DNA of 64,000 nucleotides from Williamsia soli (GTDB taxonomy: Bacteria; Actinomycetota; Actinomycetes; Mycobacteriales; Mycobacteriaceae). The position numbers were made by a program, and so were the translations under genes. This document shows, in pieces, positions 57,530 through 64,000 of the stretch; the stretch's first letter is position 1, and every line of letters begins with the position of its first letter. Location: NCBI RefSeq assembly GCF_017377795.1, contig NZ_JAFRDR010000003.1:620001-684000 (forward strand), read 5' to 3'. Under the pieces are notes generated by a model. It did no database searches. It saw nothing but the letters and a program-made list of their open reading frames with translations, and was not told the origin of the DNA.

Positions 57530-58351
57530 TCACGCCTCGAGTGCCCCGCGGGTTCCATCGAGCTGCGCGTCGTCGCCGAGGCGAGCTCGGCGCCCGGCCC
57601 GGTCCCCCGCGCGGCGTGCACCCTCCGAGTACCCCGCCGACGCGCTCTGCGACTGCCAGGTACCACGGGCTGTCGAGGTCTCCTGGTGGAAATCGCGGAC
57701 CTCGATCTCCTTGTTGCGTAATACCAGCGCCGTTCCCGAATCGGCCTTTCCGCCATCGTCGGCGACCGCCTGCGCCCGGGCTTCGTCGCGCGCCTGGGCC
57801 AGCCGCTTACCGATCCGTTCGGCGAAGGCCGACTGGAAGTTGAGGCGCGCGGTGATCGGCGAGAGCGGCTTCTCCTCGACAACCCGCCGAGACACCCAGC
57901 CACGACGTTCGGTCACGACGCGGGCGAATGTCTCACCCTTGTACGCACCCGATTTCAGGTACCCGTCGCTCGCGGCGACCATCTGCACCACCAGCGAGCC
58001 GTACAGCGCCTCACAGGTGTCGATGTCGCCGGGAAACCCGTAGGCGTAGACGAAGGTGGAGTTGCTCGCGACATCGCAGGTGATGTCGTTCGCGCGGGCG
58101 ATCGCGACGAACAGCTGCACATAGGTGCGCAGTCCCCGCTTGCCTGCGGCGCCGATCGCAATATTGCGCTGCTCCGGGGTGACCCGACGGTTGCCGCCGG
58201 CGTGGGCACGGGCCACCGCCAGGTCGATGGACGCCGAGGTGGCGAGCCGCTGCGCCGCCTGCATGAATGCCTGGGCCTCGTGTTCGTTGTCGGTGCCTTC
58301 GGCCTGCCGCAACAGCCCGGAGATACGGGTCAGGAGTTTGTCGTCTCGCAC
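57530..58351 (-). CDS. DUF2786 domain protein
   Basis: 273 residues from GTG 58351; GTG 58381 would add ten residues. The N-terminal DUF2786 helix (KLLTRISGLLRQAEGTDNEHEAQAFMQ) is followed by a globular region (TYVQLFVAIARANDITCDV) and a basic, Gly/Arg-rich tail. The function is unknown. It is coupled to the TIGR04338 metallohydrolase and divergent from a TetR gene. Confidence 0.78.
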   Translation of the reverse strand: MRDDKLLTRISGLLRQAEGTDNEHEAQAFMQAAQRLATSASIDLAVARAHAGGNRRVTPEQRNIAIGAAGKRGLRTYVQLFVAIARANDITCDVASNSTFVYAYGFPGDIDTCEALYGSLVVQMVAASDGYLKSGAYKGETFARVVTERRGWVSRRVVEEKPLSPITARLNFQSAFAERIGKRLAQARDEARAQAVADDGGKADSGTALVLRNKEIEVRDFHQETSTARGTWQSQSASAGYSEGARRAGDRAGRRARLGDDAQLDGTRGALEA

Positions 58352-58444
58352 CCGATCAACCCTAGGCGTCTCGACCGACACCGGGACGAGATGACGGCTC
58401 AGCCTGTTGATAGCCCCAGCTCTGTGGAGAAATCCGACTTGGCC

Positions 58445-58472
58445 GAGTTAGGAAATTCTGGTTTACTAACTC
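58445..58472. promoter_or_regulatory. TetR autoregulatory operator
   Basis: GAGTTAG (58445-58451) and CTAACTC (58466-58472) are perfect arms 14 nt apart. They end two bases before the TetR ATG, so a bound repressor would block its own expression and that of the downstream reductase-like gene. Confidence 0.6.
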
Positions 58473-58474
58473 GC

Positions 58475-59050
58475 ATGGTCCGCCCCCGGCTTCACACCGA
58501 CGAGCAGCTACTCGACGCCGCGGACGTCGTCCTGGCGCGGGTGGGTTCTGCCCGGTTCACCCTGGAGCTCGCAGCTCAGGAGGCCGGCGTCTCCGCTCCG
58601 ACGCTCGTCAAACGGTTCGGATCGAAACGGGCCGTTCTACTCGCGGTATCCCAACGCTGGGTCGACTCCATCGACGTGACCCCGCTCTTCGGCACCGAGG
58701 AAAGCGCTCTCGACGCGCTCCGGCGGCTGTCCGTGGGTTCCTACGCCGACAGCGATCGGATCTCGGACGCAGCCAATCACGTGTCCTCGCTCGCGATGGA
58801 CCTCGGCGACCCCGAGCTCACCCGGCTGCTGGGGCTGGGCTGGGAACGCAAACGTCAGCAACTGGCCGGCGTCGTCGCCCGTGGAATCGACGCGGGAGAG
58901 CTCTCCCGCGCGCTTGAACCGACTGCCGCGGCCCGCACCCTGTTCGCCCTGTTGGAAGGCACGTTCCTGGCCTGGACCGTGCAACCGCACGGCTCTCTCA
59001 CCGCGATCCTCGACGACGAGTTCGAGCGACTGACCACCACCTGGAAATGA
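58475..59050 (+). CDS. TetR/AcrR family transcriptional regulator
   Basis: 191 residues from ATG 58475; the in-frame ATG 58391 would place the operator inside coding sequence. The helix-turn-helix is at about 20-60 (FTLELAAQEAGVSAPTLVKRFGSKRAVLLAV), followed by an all-helical ligand domain. It lies 8 bp before the dihydrofolate-reductase-like gene, its likely target. Confidence 0.86.
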   Translation: MVRPRLHTDEQLLDAADVVLARVGSARFTLELAAQEAGVSAPTLVKRFGSKRAVLLAVSQRWVDSIDVTPLFGTEESALDALRRLSVGSYADSDRISDAANHVSSLAMDLGDPELTRLLGLGWERKRQQLAGVVARGIDAGELSRALEPTAAARTLFALLEGTFLAWTVQPHGSLTAILDDEFERLTTTWK

Positions 59051-59058
59051 GGAATCCC

Positions 59059-59601
59059 ATGACCACCACCCCGATACCCGCCGTCACCGGCGCCGTCTTC
59101 ATCGCCACCAGCCTCGACGGCTACATCGCCCGCACCGACGGCGACATCGACTGGCTGCTGAGCCGCAGCCAGGACATCGGTGAGACCGGCTACGACGCCT
59201 TCATCGAGACCACCGGCGCGATTGTCATGGGCCGCAACACCTATGAGATCGGGACCACCTTTGACGAGTGGCCCTATACCGGCCTGCGCGTGATGGTGCT
59301 CAGCACCCAGCTCGACACCGATGTCGACGACCGCGTCACAGTCCACCGCACGATCGACGAGCTACTCGTCGCTGCGGCGGCCGAGGACATCCACCACGTC
59401 TACGCCGATGGCGGACGCCTGATCACAAGTTTTCTGCAACGTGGCCTCATCACAGAACTCACCATCACCACGATCCCGGTCATCCTCGGGTCGGGGCTAC
59501 CGCTGTTCGGCGTCATCGACCACGACGTGTCGCTGGAACTGCTGCGGTCGACGACCCTGGGACAAGGCATCACGCAGTCCGTCTACCGAGTCACCGACTG
59601 A
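59059..59601 (+). CDS. Dihydrofolate reductase / RibD C-terminal family protein
   Basis: 180 residues, start preceded by GAGGAA. The fold begins AVFIATSLDGYIARTDGDIDWL, with IVMGRNTYE and YADGGRLITSFLQRGLI, typical of the stand-alone RibD-C/DHFR-like oxidoreductases. These bind NADPH, but most have no proven substrate; true DHFR is unlikely. Expression is probably controlled by the adjacent TetR. Confidence 0.86.
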   Translation: MTTTPIPAVTGAVFIATSLDGYIARTDGDIDWLLSRSQDIGETGYDAFIETTGAIVMGRNTYEIGTTFDEWPYTGLRVMVLSTQLDTDVDDRVTVHRTIDELLVAAAAEDIHHVYADGGRLITSFLQRGLITELTITTIPVILGSGLPLFGVIDHDVSLELLRSTTLGQGITQSVYRVTD

Positions 59602-59631
59602 GCACCGCGCCGCGGGTGCCATGCTGGTCGG

Positions 59632-60246
59632 GTGACCTCAGATCCGAATCCGGCCGCAGCCGAGCGCATTCTCTTCGACCACAGCAACACCTCGACGAGG
59701 GACTTCTACAAGCTGATCACCGCGTCCGTCGTACCGCGACCGATCGCGTGGGTGTCCTCGCGCAACGCCGATGGCGTCGACAACCTCGCGCCGTTCAGTT
59801 TCTTCTCCGTCAGCTCCACCGATCCGCTGATCGTGCAGTTCACGGCGGTCGGCGGCAAACACAGCGCCGACAACGCCGCAGCAACCAAGCAGTATGTCAT
59901 CAATGTGGCAACCGAGCCCATGATGCAGCAGGTCAATGCGACCTCTGCCGGTTTCGACGAGGACGTCAACGAGTTCGAGGCGGTCGGCGTCGCTTCGGCA
60001 CCGGCGACGGTCGTCGACTGCCTGCGGGTCCAAGACAGCCCGGTCGCCATCGAGTGCGAGCTGTTCCAAATCCTCCAGATCGGTAACTCCCAGGTGGTGA
60101 TGGGCAAGGTCGTGGCGGTCACGGTCGACCCCGCGGTGGCTGCCGCCGACGGTCATCCGGACTTCGCCAAGCTCGCTCCGATGGCCCGCCTCGGCCGCTC
60201 CGAGTGGGGCCTGCCGAGCAAGGTCGTCGAGCTCGAACGACCCTGA
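59632..60246 (+). CDS. Flavin reductase family protein
   Basis: 204 residues from a GTG start. FMN-binding split barrel: [34 protein letters not shown] is split across the FMN site ([15 protein letters not shown]). Relatives reduce FMN with NAD(P)H for monooxygenases or act as flavoredoxins. A luciferase-like oxidoreductase gene follows 91 bp downstream and could use the reduced flavin. Confidence 0.87.
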   Translation: MTSDPNPAAAERILFDHSNTSTRDFYKLITASVVPRPIAWVSSRNADGVDNLAPFSFFSVSSTDPLIVQFTAVGGKHSADNAAATKQYVINVATEPMMQQVNATSAGFDEDVNEFEAVGVASAPATVVDCLRVQDSPVAIECELFQILQIGNSQVVMGKVVAVTVDPAVAAADGHPDFAKLAPMARLGRSEWGLPSKVVELERP

Positions 60247-60280
60247 CCTGTCGGGCGGGAAGGTACTCGGCCGCCGCGAC

Positions 60281-60308
60281 GTTGGAACAGAGGTACATCT
60301 TGTTCAAC
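60281..60308. promoter_or_regulatory. Candidate operator before luciferase-like gene
   Basis: An imperfect palindrome centred on GTAC, with GTTGGAACA on the left and TTGTTCAAC on the right (8 of 12 positions pair), 29 bp before the ATG. Possible MarR/TetR-type site. Confidence 0.35.
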
Positions 60309-60337
60309 GTATTCGCGGATTAAGAAGGCCCATAGGT

Positions 60338-61336
60338 ATGTCCCTCACCCTGTCCATTCTCGACCTCGCTCCCATCTCCCCCGGACACGACGCCCGGGAG
60401 AGCTTCGCCGCAAGCGTGGATCTGGCGCGCGCTGCGGAACGACACGGCTACAAACGAGTTTGGTACGCCGAGCACCACAACATGGAGTCCATCGCGTCGT
60501 CGGCGACGAGTGTGCTGATCGCGCACATCGCGGCGCACACCGAGACCATTCGCCTCGGCGCCGGCGGCATCATGCTGCCGAACCACGCGCCGCTGACCAT
60601 TGCCGAGCAGTTCGGCACCCTGGAGACGCTGCATCCGGGTCGCATCGACCTCGGGCTCGGCCGCGCGCCGGGTAGCGATCAGGCCACGATGCGCGCGCTG
60701 CGTCGTGACCACAGTTCGGCCGACAGCTTTCCGCAGGATGTGCTGGAACTGCAGGGTTACCTGCGCGACGAGTCCCGCATCCCCGGCATCAAGGCGATCC
60801 CCGGCGCAGGCACCGACGTGCCGCTGTACATCCTCGGTTCGTCGCTCTTCGGGGCGCAGCTCGCTGCCGCATTGGGCCTGCCCTACGCGTTCGCCTCGCA
60901 CTTCTCTCCTGACGCGCTGCAGCAGGCGGTGGCTCTCTATCGCCGCGACTTCAAGCCATCACGTCAGCTGTCCGAGCCGTACGTGATCGCGGGCGCGAAC
61001 GCTGTCGCCGCCGACGATCCCGAGGCCGCCGCCCGCGATTTCGAAGCCTTGCGCCGGATTCGGGTGCGCATGCTGATCTCACGCGGACCGTCGAGCCCGC
61101 ATTACAGCGATGAAGAGATCGATGCCTTCCTCACCACCCGGGAAGGTCAGGGCATCGCAAACATGATGAAGTACACCGGGGTCGGCACCGGGTCTGACGT
61201 GCGTGAATTCCTAGAGGACTTCGCTGAATTGGCCCAGGCCGACGAGGTCATCGTCGCGCATCAGTCGGTGACCGCCGAGGGCCGGCTGAAGTCCCTGGAA
61301 CTCACCGCCGAAGCCATGAAGACCGCGAAGGTCTGA
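60338..61336 (+). CDS. LLM class flavin-dependent oxidoreductase
   Basis: 332 residues of the luciferase-like TIM-barrel fold, group 2 (YhbW-like). It begins [19 protein letters not shown] and has [32 protein letters not shown] and [13 protein letters not shown]. It probably uses FMNH2 or F420; the HHNM motif favours the FMN-type LuxA-like proteins of unknown substrate. An inverted repeat follows the stop. Confidence 0.88.
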   Translation: MSLTLSILDLAPISPGHDARESFAASVDLARAAERHGYKRVWYAEHHNMESIASSATSVLIAHIAAHTETIRLGAGGIMLPNHAPLTIAEQFGTLETLHPGRIDLGLGRAPGSDQATMRALRRDHSSADSFPQDVLELQGYLRDESRIPGIKAIPGAGTDVPLYILGSSLFGAQLAAALGLPYAFASHFSPDALQQAVALYRRDFKPSRQLSEPYVIAGANAVAADDPEAAARDFEALRRIRVRMLISRGPSSPHYSDEEIDAFLTTREGQGIANMMKYTGVGTGSDVREFLEDFAELAQADEVIVAHQSVTAEGRLKSLELTAEAMKTAKV

Positions 61337-61339
61337 CTT

Positions 61340-61420
61340 TCGCCCTGACATCGTCCCCGATTGGAGGGTCGCCGGGCATATTGCCAATTGACCCGCCATC
61401 TGGGGACGATTTCAGGGCGA
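61340..61420. repeat. 19-bp inverted repeat between convergent genes
   Basis: Arms 61340-61358 and 61402-61420 have one mismatch; the 43-nt loop has an inner GGGTC/GACCC pair. It begins 4 bp after the luciferase-like gene and could terminate it. The arm ends (CGCCCTGA, TTTCAGGGCG) echo the repeat at 217-299. Confidence 0.8.
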
Positions 61421-61435
61421 GACCGCCCGAAAGCA

Positions 61436-61469
61436 AAAGCCGGGACCCCCGTCAGGGAGTCCCGGCTTT
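61436..61469 (-). terminator. rplK-rplA Rho-independent terminator
   Basis: AAAGCCGGGAC (61436-61446) and GTCCCGGCTTT (61459-61469) form a perfect 11-bp stem; on the minus strand it is followed by TGCTTT. It lies 21 bp after the rplA stop. Confidence 0.85.
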
Positions 61470-61489
61470 CATCGGTCTAGAAGAGAGAG

Positions 61490-62200
61490 TCAGTCCTCTT
61501 CAAGGTAATTGCGGTTGATCGCCGGGTCCACCGGGATGCCCGGTCCGGTGGTGGTGGAGACGGTGACCTTCTTCAGGTACCGGCCCTTGGCCGCCGACGG
61601 CTTCGCACGCAGGATCTCGTCTACGGCTGCGCCGTAGTTCTCGACGAGCTGCTTCTGATCAAACGACGCCTTGCCGATGACGAAGTGCAGGTTCGCTGCC
61701 TTGTCGACGCGGAAGTTGATCTTTCCGCCCTTGATCTCGTTGACGGCCTTGGTCACATCGGTGGTGACGGTGCCCGTCTTAGGGTTCGGCATCAGGCCAC
61801 GCGGTCCGAGGACCCGTGCGATGCGGCCGACCTTGGCCATCTGATCGGGGGTGGCGATGGCGGCGTCGAAGTCGAGCCACCCGCCCTGGATCCGCTCGAT
61901 CAGATCTTCGGCGCCCACCTCGTCGGCTCCGGCTGCGACGGCCTCGTTGGCCTTGTCGCCTGCCGCGAACACGATGACGCGAGCGGTCTTACCGGTGCCG
62001 TGGGGCAGGTTGACGGTGCCGCGCACCATCTGGTCTGCCTTGCGGGGATCGACGCCGAGACGAACGGCAACCTCGACGGTTGCGTCGGTCTTGGTCGAGG
62101 AGGTCTCCTTGGCAAGCTTTGCAGCCTCCAGCGGGCTGTAGAGCTTGGACTTGTCGACCTTCTCAGCAGCGGCCTTGTATGCCTTACTGGTTTTGCTCAT
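61490..62200 (-). CDS. rplA: 50S ribosomal protein L1
   Basis: 236 residues from ATG 62200 ([21 protein letters not shown]). The two-domain L1 fold shows [37 protein letters not shown] and [19 protein letters not shown]. It binds 23S rRNA at the L1 stalk and, in many bacteria, its own mRNA. It follows rplK by 82 bp. Confidence 0.99.
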   Translation of the reverse strand: MSKTSKAYKAAAEKVDKSKLYSPLEAAKLAKETSSTKTDATVEVAVRLGVDPRKADQMVRGTVNLPHGTGKTARVIVFAAGDKANEAVAAGADEVGAEDLIERIQGGWLDFDAAIATPDQMAKVGRIARVLGPRGLMPNPKTGTVTTDVTKAVNEIKGGKINFRVDKAANLHFVIGKASFDQKQLVENYGAAVDEILRAKPSAAKGRYLKKVTVSTTTGPGIPVDPAINRNYLEED

Positions 62201-62282
62201 ATTGGCTCTCTCTTTCTCCGCAACACATGCGGGTTGGTGGTGCGGACCGAGCCGGCCCTCCCACGCTTGCTTTATTGGAAGA

Positions 62283-62720
62283 TCAGGCCTCGACCGTGAT
62301 GCCCATGGAGCGGGCAGTTCCGGCGATGATCTTGGCGGCCTGGTCAACGTCGTTGGCGTTGAGGTCTTCCTGCTTGGTCTTGGCGATCTCACGGACCTGA
62401 TCCATGGTGACCTTGCCGACCTTGGTCTTGTGCGGCTCTCCCGAACCCTTCTGCAGACCAGCGGCCTTGAGCAGCAGCTTCGCCGCAGGCGGGGTCTTCA
62501 GCTTGAAATCGAAGGAGCGATCTTCGTAGACGAAGATCTCCACCGGCACGACATTGCCGCGCTGGCTTTCCGTCGCAGCGTTGTACGCCTTGCAGAACTC
62601 CATGATGTTCACGCCGTGCTGACCAAGTGCCGGACCCACGGGCGGTGCCGGGTTGGCGGCGCCTGCCTGGATCTGGAGCTTGATGATCCCGGAGATCTTC
62701 TTCTTCTTCTTGGGGGGCAT
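62283..62720 (-). CDS. rplK: 50S ribosomal protein L11
   Basis: 145 residues: [34 protein letters not shown] is split over the N-terminal domain ([19 protein letters not shown]), and the C-terminal rRNA-binding domain is complete. Part of the GTPase-associated centre and the target region of thiostrepton; Pro residues of the drug site are intact. The start is [11 protein letters not shown]. Confidence 0.99.
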   Translation of the reverse strand: MPPKKKKKISGIIKLQIQAGAANPAPPVGPALGQHGVNIMEFCKAYNAATESQRGNVVPVEIFVYEDRSFDFKLKTPPAAKLLLKAAGLQKGSGEPHKTKVGKVTMDQVREIAKTKQEDLNANDVDQAAKIIAGTARSMGITVEA

Positions 62721-62832
62721 CCTTTTCCCTGTTTCTGATTGATTGCGTTTGGGCTGAAAATCTTGACTCAGCCCGGTTTCGCGCCCGCTGGAGACGCGAA
62801 AATCTGTTAGATCTTTTCCACCTGCAGGATCG

Positions 62833-63705
62833 TCAGATCTTCTCTACCTGGTTGAAGGCGAGCTCGACCGGGGTCTCGCGACCGAAGATCGAGACGAGCA
62901 CCTTCACCTTGCGCTGCTCGGCGTTGACCTCGCTGATCGAGGCGGGCAACGTCGCGAACGGGCCGTCCATGACGGTGACCGATTCGCCGACCGCGAAGTC
63001 GACCTCGATGACCGGTGCCGATGCGGCGGCCAGATCGGCGCCACCGTCGGAACTGGACTTGCCTGCGGCCTTCTTGGGCTCGACGCGCGGAAGCAGGAAC
63101 TTGAGCACGTCATCCATGGACAACGGTGACGGACGCGAAGTCAATCCCACGAAGCCGGTGACGCCAGGGGTGTTCCTCACCGCGCCCCACGACTCGTCGT
63201 TGAGCTCCATGCGAACGAGGATGTAGCCGGGAAGGACCTTGCGGTTGACCTTCTTCTGCTGGCCGTTCTTGATCTCGGTGACCTCTTCGATCGGAACCTC
63301 GACCTGGAAGATGTAGTCACCGACATCGAGGTTCTGCACGCGGGTCTCGAGGTTGGCCTTCACCTTGTTCTCGTAGCCGGCGTAGGAGTGGATCACGTAC
63401 CAGTCGCCCGCAGCCTTCTTCAGGGACTTGCGCAGCGCCTCGACCGGATCTTCTTCTTCCTCGGGCTCTACGACCGCTTCCTCGCCGGAGGCGTCCTCGG
63501 TGACCTCGCCGGAGGCGTCCTCGGTGACCTCGCCGGAGGCGTCCTCGGTGACCTGCGCGGCGATCTCGGCCTCGCCGGTCACGTCCACGTCTGCCTCTTC
63601 GGAATCGGAGACGGCACTGTCGACAGCCTCCGAATCACCGACTGTCTCGTCGATGACGTCGGTCTCTGTCTCGCTGGTAACAGCGTCGTTCTCGGGGGTG
63701 CTCAC
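62833..63705 (-). CDS. nusG: Transcription termination/antitermination protein NusG
   Basis: 290 residues from a GTG start. The first about 95 residues are a disordered acidic extension with three perfect VTEDASGE repeats. The NGN domain follows ([32 protein letters not shown]), then a KOW domain ([21 protein letters not shown]). It couples RNA polymerase to Rho and the ribosome. Actinobacterial NusG proteins often carry such N-terminal extensions. It lies between secE and rplK. Confidence 0.97.
   Translation of the reverse strand: MSTPENDAVTSETETDVIDETVGDSEAVDSAVSDSEEADVDVTGEAEIAAQVTEDASGEVTEDASGEVTEDASGEEAVVEPEEEEDPVEALRKSLKKAAGDWYVIHSYAGYENKVKANLETRVQNLDVGDYIFQVEVPIEEVTEIKNGQQKKVNRKVLPGYILVRMELNDESWGAVRNTPGVTGFVGLTSRPSPLSMDDVLKFLLPRVEPKKAAGKSSSDGGADLAAASAPVIEVDFAVGESVTVMDGPFATLPASISEVNAEQRKVKVLVSIFGRETPVELAFNQVEKI
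63481..63552. repeat. Three identical 24-nt tandem repeats in nusG
   Basis: Three exact copies at 63481-63504, 63505-63528 and 63529-63552, each encoding eight residues of the acidic N-terminal extension of NusG. Perfect identity suggests recent slippage and probable length variation between strains. Confidence 0.9.
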
Positions 63706-63748
63706 TGCAGCCCACGCTCCCTTTCCTCGAAGCAGCCGAACGGGTTTC

Positions 63749-64000
63749 TCACCCGAACAGCCACAAAACGGCCTTTGCGAAGCCCAGATCCAGTGCGGAG
63801 ATGAACGCGACCATGATGATCACGAAGATCAGCACGATGATCGTGTACTGGATCAGTTGCTTGCGAGTCGGCCAGATGACCTTCTTGAGCTCGCTGACAA
63901 CCTGCGTGAGGAACACCCACAACTTGACGAACGGGTTGCGGCTGTCCTCAGGCTTGACGCGCTTGCGCTTGCCGTCGGTTTTCTTGTCTTTGGTCTTTTC
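63749..64000 (-). CDS. secE: Preprotein translocase subunit SecE, C-terminal part
   Basis: The last 83 codons are in the window; the 5' end is off the right edge. A basic linker ([13 protein letters not shown]) is followed by the SecE signature [20 protein letters not shown] and one membrane helix ([19 protein letters not shown]). Part of the SecYEG channel. Its position before nusG is the usual order. Confidence 0.95.
   Translation of the reverse strand, partial: EKTKDKKTDGKRKRVKPEDSRNPFVKLWVFLTQVVSELKKVIWPTRKQLIQYTIIVLIFVIIMVAFISALDLGFAKAVLWLFG

Noticed and set aside
59047-59058. ATG at 59047, overlapping the TetR stop, as start of the DHFR-like protein
   Set aside because: The GAGGAA ribosome site lies after this codon and is well placed for ATG 59059.

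Overview
The window is high-GC actinobacterial DNA. Gene content points to the Mycobacteriales (Mycobacterium/Rhodococcus/Gordonia group). The evidence is a complete yrbEAB-mceABCDEF lipid-transport operon with its MceG-type ATPase, a mycobacterial-style rplJL / rpoB-rpoC neighbourhood, a DinB2-type polymerase, a PbpLipo-like penicillin-binding lipoprotein, and many GTG starts with ATGA or TGATG overlaps. A Gordonia-like genome fits best, but this is inference from content and no search was run.

Layout. 1-7.1 kb: the start of an mmsA-like aldehyde dehydrogenase gene with an 18-bp palindromic operator, a perfect 24-bp inverted repeat, small DUF5302 and MORN/YwqK-like genes, flavodoxin, a GlcD-type FAD oxidase, a lipoprotein, a disulfide oxidoreductase-like flavoprotein and two tandem EamA/DMT-like membrane proteins. 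7.2-18 kb: phosphoketolase, an array of 21-nt repeats, a LysR regulator overlapping a class-A-beta-lactamase-like serine hydrolase, a PbpLipo-like PBP, a SixA-like phosphatase, a glutamine amidotransferase whose N-terminus is built from a 24-nt repeat, a secreted lipase and DinB2.

18-28.4 kb: an apparent organosulfur (sulfonate or sulfate ester) acquisition island. One operon on the minus strand holds two TauD/TfdA dioxygenases and a substrate-binding lipoprotein. A divergent set on the plus strand holds an IclR regulator, a second binding protein broken by a frameshift, an SsuB-like ATPase, an SsuC-like permease, an FMN monooxygenase, an MFS transporter and an SDR protein without the usual Tyr/Lys pair. 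28.4-33.4 kb: SnoaL-like protein, D-aminoacylase-type amidohydrolase, a ferredoxin-reductase-like flavoprotein divergent from a VOC protein, and a DUF559 nuclease-like gene bounded on both sides by related hairpins.

33.4-54.8 kb: the minus-strand housekeeping core: rpoB-rpoC with a strong terminator; upstream of it mceG-yrbEA-yrbEB-mceA-F plus two Mce-associated proteins; then rplJ-rplL with an L10-type leader and promoter. 55-61.3 kb: CocE/NonD hydrolase, a TIGR04338 metalloprotease-like/DUF2786 pair, a TetR regulator with a dihydrofolate-reductase-like protein, a flavin reductase and a luciferase-like oxidoreductase. 61.4-64 kb: rplA, rplK, nusG and the 3' part of secE, the standard secE-nusG-rplK-rplA order.

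The most unusual theme is a set of long, often near-perfect intergenic inverted repeats (217-299, 9701-9811, 32426-32484, 33370-33428, 56927-57000, 61340-61420). Several share terminal sequences, and two bracket the DUF559 gene so exactly that its stop codon lies inside one of them. No rRNA, tRNA, CRISPR array or recognisable insertion sequence was found.
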